51,019 nucleotides of DNA from JAMQPK01 sp035937795. Its GTDB lineage: Bacteria > Acidobacteriota > Vicinamibacteria > Vicinamibacterales > JAMQPK01. The notes under the pieces are model-generated. The model did no database searches, was not told where the DNA came from, and saw nothing but the letters and a program-made list of their open reading frames with translations. Where the stretch lies: contig DASZHO010000053.1 of NCBI GenBank assembly GCA_035937795.1, positions 1 to 51,019 of the forward strand, read 5' to 3'. Position numbers and translations under genes: made by a program. Shown here in pieces: positions 42,386 to 49,678 of this stretch; within the stretch, counting starts at the first letter, position 1, and each line of letters begins with the position of its first letter.

Positions 42386-43594
42386 ATGGGACGCCGGCCG
42401 TTCTTGTGCGTCGTGGCCTTGTGGGTGGCGGCGCTGGCCATCATCGGCGTCCACGCTGAGACGCCTCCCGCATACCGGTGGAATCTGCCGCCGAATTTTC
42501 CCAGGCCGCGCGTGCCCGAGGCCAATCCCATGTCGGAGGCGAAGGCCGAGCTCGGCCGGCACCTCTTTTACGATTCGCGCCTGTCGGGGAACGGTACGCA
42601 GTCGTGTGCCACGTGTCACGACCAGGAGCGCGCGTTCACCGATGGCCGCGCGCAGGCGGTCGGCTCCACGGGCGAGGCGCATCCGCGCGGCAGCATGAGC
42701 CTGGTAAACGTCGCGTATGCCGCCGCATTGACCTGGGGGAACCCATCGCTTACCCAGCTCGAGGATCAGGCGCTCGTGCCGATGTTCGGCGAGCACCCGA
42801 TCGAACTTGGATTGCAACGGCCCGGCACAGCGCTGCTGGCCCGACTGCGCAGCGAACCGCGGTACGAGACGCTCTTCGTGCGCGCATTCGGCGCCGAGCC
42901 CGACCCGTTTTCGCTCGATCATGTGACGCAGGCGCTCGCCACATTCGAGCGCACGATCGTCTCCGCGAGATCGCCGTACGACCGCTACCACACCAATCGG
43001 GATGACTCTGCGATCCCGGCGGCGGCGCGCCGCGGGGAAACGCTGTTTTTCAGCCAGCCACTCTCGTGCTTCCGCTGTCACGGCGGATTCACGTTCTCCG
43101 GCGCGGTCGATTTCGAAGGCCGCCCTGAAGGTGACGTTGAGTTTCACAACACTGGTCTGTACAACCTCGCCGGCGCCTTGTCGTACCCTCCGCCGAATAC
43201 CGGGATCTACGAGGTCACCCGGAGGCCCCAGGACGTGGGCAAGTTCAAGGCGCCCACACTCCGCAACATTGCCGTCACGGCGCCCTACATGCACGACGGG
43301 AGCGCCGCGACGTTGGAGGACGTCATCGCGCACTACTCGGCGGGCGGCCGTACGATCGCGAGCGGGCCCTACCAGGGCATCGGACACGACAATCCGAACA
43401 AGAGTCCAACCGTTCGAGGCTTTGCCCTCAGCCCGGACCAGCGCGCGGATCTGATCGCATTCCTGCGATCGCTGACCGACGACGGCCTGCTGCACGATCC
43501 GCAGTTCTCCAATCCCTGGAAACCGGACACACATGGAGACCGTCATGACATTGAGCGCGAGAAATCACCTGCCGGGCAAGATCGACGAGATTGA
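42386..43594 (+). CDS. MauG/cytochrome c peroxidase-family diheme protein
   Basis: 402 residues with a signal segment (FLCVVALWVAALAIIGVHA). Two heme sites: CATCHDQERAFTDG early and CFRCHGGFTFSG in the middle. Other family segments are LGRHLFYDSRLSGNGTQSCATC, ALATFERTIVSARSPYDRY, FKAPTLRNIAVTAPYMHDG. The family reduces peroxide or oxidises protein side chains in the periplasm. ATG 42386 starts 2 nt after the upstream stop. The C-terminal tail (about 17 residues) is read in a frame that overlaps the Mop gene by 50 nt. Confidence 0.9.
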   Translation: MGRRPFLCVVALWVAALAIIGVHAETPPAYRWNLPPNFPRPRVPEANPMSEAKAELGRHLFYDSRLSGNGTQSCATCHDQERAFTDGRAQAVGSTGEAHPRGSMSLVNVAYAAALTWGNPSLTQLEDQALVPMFGEHPIELGLQRPGTALLARLRSEPRYETLFVRAFGAEPDPFSLDHVTQALATFERTIVSARSPYDRYHTNRDDSAIPAAARRGETLFFSQPLSCFRCHGGFTFSGAVDFEGRPEGDVEFHNTGLYNLAGALSYPPPNTGIYEVTRRPQDVGKFKAPTLRNIAVTAPYMHDGSAATLEDVIAHYSAGGRTIASGPYQGIGHDNPNKSPTVRGFALSPDQRADLIAFLRSLTDDGLLHDPQFSNPWKPDTHGDRHDIEREKSPAGQDRRD

Positions 43595-43751
43595 GTGGAG
43601 CGACGTCGTCGTGCGCGTGACCGTGCGCGTGGGCGAGCACATCATCGAGTCGGTGATCACCCGCAAGAGCGCCGAGGAGATGACGCTGAAGAAAGGCGAC
43701 GCCGTCACCGCCGTCATCAAGGCCACCGAAGTGATGTTATCGAAGGGGTAG
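43545..43751 (+). CDS. Small Mop/TOBE molybdate-binding protein (molbindin-like)
   Basis: 68 residues from ATG 43545, preceded by GGAG at 43535-43538; ATG 43533 is an in-frame alternative. The whole protein is a single Mop domain (NHLPGKIDEIEWSDVVVRVTV; KKGDAVTAVIKATEVMLSKG). Molbindins (Mop, ModG) assemble into hexamers or octamers that store molybdate in the cytoplasm. Its start lies inside the end of the diheme peroxidase gene. It is one of three Mop domains encoded in this 8.5-kb locus. Confidence 0.9.
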   Translation: MTLSARNHLPGKIDEIEWSDVVVRVTVRVGEHIIESVITRKSAEEMTLKKGDAVTAVIKATEVMLSKG

Positions 43752-43803
43752 AAGGGCCGTAGAAGGAGTGAGTGAGTCGTTTCAAGCCGATTACGACCGA
43801 TTT

Positions 43804-43827
43804 GTATCTTGTTTGCATCCGAGATAC
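43804..43827. promoter_or_regulatory. Candidate operator/promoter element upstream of the TonB receptor
   Basis: GTATCT (43804-43809) and AGATAC (43822-43827) form an inverted repeat with a 12-nt spacer, 33-56 nt before ATG 43860. Half-sites resemble the pair in front of modA. The segment is AT-richer than its surroundings and is the only gap (108 nt) in the rightward gene series before the receptor, so it probably contains a promoter. Confidence 0.3.
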
Positions 43828-43859
43828 AGTGATGGGCTTTACAGCGTCCGGGAGGCCGA

Positions 43860-46800
43860 ATGCGCGCCCATCGTCTCGTGTCTTTGATGCGTCTGTCCCT
43901 TCTCGCGGCTTGGTGTGTGGCTGCGAATGTGTCCCCTCTGTTCGCCCAGGTTGCCGCCGGTGAAATCACCGGCCTCGTGAAGGATCCGGGCGGGGCGGCC
44001 GTGCCGGGCGCGACCGTCACCGTCACCAGCGTCGAGACGAACCTTCAGCGCGTCCTGGTGTCGAGCGGCAACGGGGTGTACACCGCGCCGAGCCTGCCGC
44101 CGGGGGACTACCGCGTCGACGTCGAGCTATCGGGGTTCAAGCCGGTGCGGCGAGAGGGCATCCGCCTCTCGACAGGCGAGAAGGCGCGCATCGACTTCGA
44201 CCTGGCCGTCGGCGATGTGCGCGAACAGGTGACCGTGACGGCTGATGCCCCGATCCTCCGCGCGGAGACGGCCAGCCTCGGTTCCGTCGTGGAGCACGAG
44301 CAGGTCGTCCAATTGCCGTTGAACGGCCGCACGTTCATCACGCTCGCATCGCTCGCCCCCGGCGTCGCCCTTCCGCCGAATTCCCAACTTCCCCGCATCA
44401 ACGGCGGCCGGCCGCGCACGAACGAGTACCTGTTCGACGGCATCTCCGTGTTGCAGCCGGAGCCGGGCCAGGTGGCGTATTTTCCGGTAATCGACGCGAT
44501 TCAGGAGTTCAAGATCGAAAGCAACAGCCCGCCCGCGGAGTTCGGCCGCTTCAACGGCGGCGTCGTCAACCTGACCACCAAGGCCGGCGCGAACGTCTTG
44601 CACGGCGATGGATTCGAGTTCCTGCGCAATGAAGCGCTCAACGCCAGGAATTTCTTTCAGTCCACCAATCCGGTGAAACCAGCCTACCGGCGGAATCAGT
44701 TCGGTGGCACCTTCGGCGGACCGGTGGTTCCGAATCGCAGCTTCTTTTTTGTGGACTACCAGGGGCAGCGTCAGTCCATTGGCCGCACGGTGATCTCCAC
44801 GGTTCCCACGCTGCTGCAGCGGCAGGGGATCTTCACCGAGGCGATCGGCGGGCGCGTCCCGGTCATCTACAATCCAGCCACCACCGCCGGCTTCGTTCGT
44901 ACGCCATTTCTGAACAACTCGATTCCGCAGGGTCAGATCGATCCCGTGGCGCTCGCGCTTCTGCAGCGGTACCCGTTCCCAACCTCGTCGGGGACGGCGA
45001 ATAACTACCGCCGGACGGATAACGAGATCGACAACCAGGACCAGTGGGACGCGCGCATCGACCACAAGGTCTCGAGCCACGATCAGCTGTTTGGGCGCTT
45101 GTCGTATTTCCGGGACCGGTTCGTGCCGGTCACGCCGCTCGCGGATGGCAGCGGCGTCACGAGCGGGACGCTCGGACCGCAGGACACGACAGCGTGGGCG
45201 TTTGCGTCGAACTATCAGCACACCCTCTCGGCCAATGTGCTGAACGAGCTGCGCATCGGCGATACGCGCCGCGCGGTCGGACGGACGGCGGCCCAGCTCG
45301 CGGCGTCGGCCGGCGCCGCTCTGAGCATCCCCGGGATTCCTTCCACGGCGAAGTTCCCCAACACGCTGCCAACATTTCTCATCAGTGGCTATCAGCAGCT
45401 CGGATCCCCACCGAACACGGCGTCGGACTTCAGCACGGGCGTTTCCGAGGTCGCCGACTCACTGACGTGGCTGAAGGGTCGCCACACCCTCAAGATGGGG
45501 TTCGATGGGCGGTGGGAGCGGCTGAACGTGATCCAGCCCCCGTCTCCGACGGGATCGTTTACGTTCAGCAACCTGTTCACCGATCTGCCGGGCGTCGCCA
45601 ACACCGGCACGCCGCTTGCCAGCTTCCTCCTCGGCCAGGTGCAGAGCTTCTCGATCGATTTACAGCAGTCCAGAATCCAGGAGCGCGCCCATTTCCAGGA
45701 GTACTTCATTCAGGACGATTGGAAGGCCTCCGATCGGCTGACCATCAATCCCGGGCTGCGCTACACCCTCAATTTCCCGTCGACCGAGATCAACGGTCAG
45801 ACGGCCGTCTTCAACCTGCAGACGCAGCAACTCGAGTACCCGGGAACCAAGCCGGTGCGCCCCCTGAAGAAGAACAACTTCGGACCCCGTCTGGGAGCCG
45901 TCTACCGGCTGACCGACAAGACCATCCTCAGCTCCGGATACGGTCTGGTCTGGATCGAGATGGCGGGGATTACGACACCGTTCACGACGCCGACGTTTCC
46001 CTTTCTGCAGACGGTGTCGCAGCGGACCCTCGACAACATCACGCCGGCCTTCGTGCTGCAGAGCGGGCCGAGCGTCGCGCCGCTAGCGCCGACAGCGACG
46101 GCGGGTCTGGGCCAGGGCGTGTTCGCCGTCGACGGCACGCTCGGTTCCGGCTACGCCCAGCAGTGGAACGCGTCGGTGCAGCGGGAGCTGACGACGAACA
46201 CAACCGTCGAGGCGGCCTACATCGGCTCGCATATCGTGCACGTCGGCATCCCGGATTCGAATCTGAACCAGCTGTCAGCCAGTCAGCTCGCGCTCGGGCC
46301 GGCGCTCACCCAGCGCGTGCCGAACCCGTACTTCGGCGTCATTCCGCAGTCATCGTCGCTCGGCGATCCGACGATTCCAGTGGCGCAGCTCCTCAAGCCA
46401 TATCCCGAATACACCACGGTCAGCCTTTATCGCAACAACGTGGGCACCACGTTCTATCAGGGATTCGAACTGAGTCTTCGGCAACGGCTCGCGCACGGGT
46501 TGTCGTACTCGATTGCGTATACCCGCTCCAAGCTGATGGACGACGCCTCGTCGGTGTTCGACGCGTCGATCTTGACGGGACCGATCGCGAACTACCCGGT
46601 GGCCGACAGCTTCAACCGGAAGCTGGAGCGCGATTACTCGACCGGCGACATCCCGCACGTGTTCGTGTCGTCGGTGGTGTGGGATCTGCCCGCCGGCGCC
46701 GGCCGCGCCCGGCAGTTGTCCGGTGTGCTTGGAGCGATTGCCAACGACTGGACCATTGCGTCGCTTGTCACGCTCGAATCCGGCGTGCCCGTCGCGGTGA

Positions 46801-47186
46801 CCCAGACCACGAACTTCAATGCGTTCGCGGGCTTCGGCGTGCAGCGGCCGAATCTTGTCGGCAACCCGACCTTGCCCGCCAACCAGCGGACGCCCGGCCA
46901 GTGGTTCAACACCGCGGCCTTCGCCGTCGCGCCGCAGTTCACCATCGGCTCGGCATCGCGCAACCCGGTTCGCGGCCCCTCGTATCGCGACGTGGATCTC
47001 ACACTAATGCGCCGCATACCTGTGAGTGCCCGGCAGGCGATCGAGATTCGGGCCGAAGTCTTCAATCTCCTGAACACGCCTAACTTTGGCGCCCCGAACG
47101 CGGTGCTCGGGGCAGCGAATTTCGGGACGATTACGACCGCGCTCGATCCGAGGGTCGTACAGCTCGCGCTGAAGTTTGTGTTCTGA
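43860..47186 (+). CDS. TonB-dependent receptor inside the molybdate locus
   Basis: 1108 residues. Signal peptide (LSLLAAWCVAANVSPLFAQ), Ig-like regulatory domain (GEITGLVKDPGGAAVPGATVTVTSV to about 110), plug (VQLPLNGRTFITLASLAPGV; NEYLFDGISVLQPE) and a large barrel ending LKFVF with a C-terminal Phe. A GGGAGG site precedes ATG 43860. It sits between the Mop gene and modB, 63 nt before modB, on the same strand. Most Oar-like receptors are thought to import organic ligands or complexes; the location suggests, but does not prove, uptake of molybdate or a molybdenum chelate. Confidence 0.92.
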   Translation: MRAHRLVSLMRLSLLAAWCVAANVSPLFAQVAAGEITGLVKDPGGAAVPGATVTVTSVETNLQRVLVSSGNGVYTAPSLPPGDYRVDVELSGFKPVRREGIRLSTGEKARIDFDLAVGDVREQVTVTADAPILRAETASLGSVVEHEQVVQLPLNGRTFITLASLAPGVALPPNSQLPRINGGRPRTNEYLFDGISVLQPEPGQVAYFPVIDAIQEFKIESNSPPAEFGRFNGGVVNLTTKAGANVLHGDGFEFLRNEALNARNFFQSTNPVKPAYRRNQFGGTFGGPVVPNRSFFFVDYQGQRQSIGRTVISTVPTLLQRQGIFTEAIGGRVPVIYNPATTAGFVRTPFLNNSIPQGQIDPVALALLQRYPFPTSSGTANNYRRTDNEIDNQDQWDARIDHKVSSHDQLFGRLSYFRDRFVPVTPLADGSGVTSGTLGPQDTTAWAFASNYQHTLSANVLNELRIGDTRRAVGRTAAQLAASAGAALSIPGIPSTAKFPNTLPTFLISGYQQLGSPPNTASDFSTGVSEVADSLTWLKGRHTLKMGFDGRWERLNVIQPPSPTGSFTFSNLFTDLPGVANTGTPLASFLLGQVQSFSIDLQQSRIQERAHFQEYFIQDDWKASDRLTINPGLRYTLNFPSTEINGQTAVFNLQTQQLEYPGTKPVRPLKKNNFGPRLGAVYRLTDKTILSSGYGLVWIEMAGITTPFTTPTFPFLQTVSQRTLDNITPAFVLQSGPSVAPLAPTATAGLGQGVFAVDGTLGSGYAQQWNASVQRELTTNTTVEAAYIGSHIVHVGIPDSNLNQLSASQLALGPALTQRVPNPYFGVIPQSSSLGDPTIPVAQLLKPYPEYTTVSLYRNNVGTTFYQGFELSLRQRLAHGLSYSIAYTRSKLMDDASSVFDASILTGPIANYPVADSFNRKLERDYSTGDIPHVFVSSVVWDLPAGAGRARQLSGVLGAIANDWTIASLVTLESGVPVAVTQTTNFNAFAGFGVQRPNLVGNPTLPANQRTPGQWFNTAAFAVAPQFTIGSASRNPVRGPSYRDVDLTLMRRIPVSARQAIEIRAEVFNLLNTPNFGAPNAVLGAANFGTITTALDPRVVQLALKFVF

Positions 47187-47249
47187 GAAAACCTTCTACA
47201 ATCCACAGTCCAGGATGGTGCAACTGCGGTCATTTCAGGGGTATAAGGG

Positions 47250-47927
47250 GTGGATTGGTCGGCCATCGTCCTTAGTCTGCGCCTCGCGACGCTCACCACG
47301 GTGATCCTGCTTGTCGGGGGACTACCGCTGGCGGGCTGGCTGGCGCTCTCGCACCAGCGCGGCCGATGGGCGGTCGACGCGCTCGTCGCGTTGCCGGTCG
47401 TGCTGCCGCCGACCGTGCTCGGCTTCTATGTCCTCGTCGCCCTCGGACCGCGGAGCCCGCTCGGCCGTGCCTACGAAGCGATCACGGGAAGCCCGATCGT
47501 GTTTTCGTTTCAAGGACTGCTGGTCGCGTCGGTCCTCTACAGCCTCCCGTTCGCCGTGCAGCCGTTCGCCGCGGCCTTCGCGGCCGTCGATCGCAATCTG
47601 ATCGAGACGGCGTGGTGTCTCGGCGCATCGCGGGTACGGACGTTCACGCGCATCGTGGTGCCGCTCGCTCGGCCCGGTATCATCGCGGGTATGGTCTTGA
47701 GCTTCGCGCACACCCTGGGAGAATTCGGTGTCGTGCTGATGGTGGGTGGCAATCTTCCAGGATCGACGCGCACGATCTCCATCTCGATTTATGACGACGT
47801 GCAGGCGTTCGACTACGCGCGGGCCGGACGAACGGCCGCGCTCCTGCTCGCGTTCTCGTTCGTCGTGCTGGCGATGACCTACCGTCTGCAGCGGCGCTCA
47901 GGACGAGCATGGCCGATCGGCTCATAG
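47250..47927 (+). CDS. modB: Molybdate ABC transporter permease ModB
   Basis: 225 residues with about five or six membrane helices. The family segments LPVVLPPTVLGFYVLVALGPRSPLG and AWCLGASRVRTFTRIVVPLARPGIIAG (the EAA loop that docks with the ATPase) are intact, followed by GEFGVVLMVGGNLPG. GTG start 47250, preceded by AAGGGG. The stop is inside the modC gene (19-nt overlap), so both are translated together. Confidence 0.93.
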   Translation: MDWSAIVLSLRLATLTTVILLVGGLPLAGWLALSHQRGRWAVDALVALPVVLPPTVLGFYVLVALGPRSPLGRAYEAITGSPIVFSFQGLLVASVLYSLPFAVQPFAAAFAAVDRNLIETAWCLGASRVRTFTRIVVPLARPGIIAGMVLSFAHTLGEFGVVLMVGGNLPGSTRTISISIYDDVQAFDYARAGRTAALLLAFSFVVLAMTYRLQRRSGRAWPIGS

Positions 47928-49000
47928 CGGCGTTTCTCAGGCAGCATGCTCCCTCCGTCAGCATCCGCGCGGATTTGGAGCTCGAGGCCGGTGACAATCG
48001 CGTCATGGTGTTGTTCGGAGCGTCGGGATCGGGAAAAACCACCATCCTGCGTTGCCTCGCCGGCCTGGATCGACCCCAGGAAGGGTTCATTCGATTCGGT
48101 GACGAGGTCTGGTTCGACCGGACCGCCGGGGTCAACCTCTCGCCCCAGCAGCGCCGGCTCGCGTACGTCTCGCAGGATTACAGCCTGTTCCCCCATCTCA
48201 CCGTCGACGAGAACATTCGGTTCGGGATGGACGCTGCAGGACTTCCCGCGCGCGATCGCGTCGACTCGATCTTGCGGACGGTCCATCTCGAAGGGATGGC
48301 AGGGCGATTCCCAACCCGATTGTCGGGAGGTGAGCGCCAGCGCGTGGCCCTGGCGCGCGCGCTGGCGAGAGATCCGCGGCTGATCCTGCTCGACGAGCCG
48401 CTGGCGGCGCTCGACCTGCCGCTGCGCGATCCGATGCGGCGCGAACTGCGTCAGTTTCTGAGATCGATCGACGTCCCCAGTGTTGTCGTCACGCACGATC
48501 GCGTCGATGCCCTGACGCTCGGTGACCGGATGGCCGTACTGTCGGGCGGTTACATCCGTCAGGTGGGGCCGGTGCACGACGTGTTCAGCCGGCCGATTGA
48601 TTGGGAGGTCGCAGCCTCGGTGGGCGTTGAGACGGTCGTCCCTGGGGAAATCGTGGAAAGTGCCGACGGCCTCGCGACGGTGCGCGTCGGCGCGTCACAG
48701 GTGCGAGTGGCCCTGCCGTCCATGATGGCCCGATCGGTGTTCGCGTGTATCCGCGCCGAGGACGTGACCCTCGAAACCTCGCCGCACGGCGACGTGAGCG
48801 CGCGAAACCAGTTGAGAGGCCGCGTCACGGCCGTCCAGCCGGAGGGCGGCGTGGTGCGCGTGACCGTCGACTGTGGGTTTCTGCTGAGCGCGTTGATCAC
48901 GCGGCCGGCGTGCGACGAGTTGCGCCTCGCCGAAAACTCTGCCGTCACCGCCGTCGTCAAGGCCACTGCCGTCCACCTCATCGCTCGCGAGATCTCTTAG
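47909..49000 (+). CDS. modC: Molybdate ABC transporter ATP-binding protein ModC
   Basis: 363 residues. Walker A with K43 in GASGSGKTTILRCLAG, Q-loop in AYVSQDYSLFPHLTV, signature LSGGERQRVALARALA, Walker B LILLDEPLAALD, and the H-loop in VVVTHDR. The C-terminal quarter holds a Mop/TOBE domain (NQLRGRVTAVQPEGGVVRVTV; AVTAVVKATAVHLIAREIS) that senses molybdate. It powers uptake with ModB and ModA. The 23-nt gap after it leads to a convergent GNAT gene. Confidence 0.94.
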   Translation: MADRLIAAFLRQHAPSVSIRADLELEAGDNRVMVLFGASGSGKTTILRCLAGLDRPQEGFIRFGDEVWFDRTAGVNLSPQQRRLAYVSQDYSLFPHLTVDENIRFGMDAAGLPARDRVDSILRTVHLEGMAGRFPTRLSGGERQRVALARALARDPRLILLDEPLAALDLPLRDPMRRELRQFLRSIDVPSVVVTHDRVDALTLGDRMAVLSGGYIRQVGPVHDVFSRPIDWEVAASVGVETVVPGEIVESADGLATVRVGASQVRVALPSMMARSVFACIRAEDVTLETSPHGDVSARNQLRGRVTAVQPEGGVVRVTVDCGFLLSALITRPACDELRLAENSAVTAVVKATAVHLIAREIS

Positions 49001-49023
49001 AGTGGAGCCCTCTGGAATAGCTC

Positions 49024-49575
49024 TTAAATAGCGCCCAAGTGATGCGCTGGCCGGTGAATGCCGTACACATGGGCCAGTTCTCCATGAATCGGGTGCACGC
49101 CAACCCGCTCGAAGGACTCCCCGATTTTCGTCGCAACACGAATCGACCTCAGATCATCAGGGGAGATGAAGCTGATGACATGGTCGATCTGTTCAGTCCG
49201 CCACGCCCACTCGAGAGCCGCGGCAGCCGCCTCGGTCGCAAATCCATTCCCCCACCGCGACCGATGAAGGATCCAACCGAGATCGACTCCCGGCCACTCC
49301 GCTGGGTGATAGAACCCAACGCAGCCAATCACCTCGCCCGTCGCCTTTTCCACGACAGCCCATTGGCCGTAGCCACGTGTTCTCCAGTGGCGAAGCATTC
49401 TCTCCACATTCCGTAACGCGAGATCGATGCCGCCTGGCGGCTCGGTCAGCGTGACTTGCTTCAGCTCGATGACTTCAGGGTCCTGATGGATGTCGAGAAG
49501 TGGCTGGGCGTCGACGGGTTGAGGCAATCGCAGTGACAAACGAGCCGTTTCGATCGTCACCATGGGACGGGCCAT
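49024..49575 (-). CDS. GNAT-family N-acetyltransferase (RimJ/RimL-like)
   Basis: 183 residues from ATG 49575 (GTG 49590 and ATG 49563 are alternatives). It begins VTIETARLSLRLPQPVDAQPLLDIHQDPEV, a RimJ/RimL-type N-terminus. The acetyl-CoA binding part is R-S-R-W-G-N-G-F-A-T-E-A (R/Q-x-x-G-x-G/A motif) followed by helix AAAAALEWAW. It transfers acetyl groups to an amine; the target is unknown. It is monocistronic and shares an 83-nt gap with the divergent secreted gene. Confidence 0.88.
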   Translation of the reverse strand: MARPMVTIETARLSLRLPQPVDAQPLLDIHQDPEVIELKQVTLTEPPGGIDLALRNVERMLRHWRTRGYGQWAVVEKATGEVIGCVGFYHPAEWPGVDLGWILHRSRWGNGFATEAAAAALEWAWRTEQIDHVISFISPDDLRSIRVATKIGESFERVGVHPIHGELAHVYGIHRPAHHLGAI

Positions 49576-49678
49576 TGTAGGCCACCTCACAACTGCTCGT
49601 GCGATTCATCTTCTTGATTTTGTCTGCTTGCGGTTGGAGAATGAACCATCAAAAGAGAGTGCGGGGGAGGATATGCAG

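Noticed and set aside
45044..47083. A 679-codon plus-strand frame inside the second TonB receptor
   Set aside because: Alternate frame of the receptor; the receptor frame has plug and barrel motifs, while this one is a low-complexity Arg/His/Gln-rich read-through.
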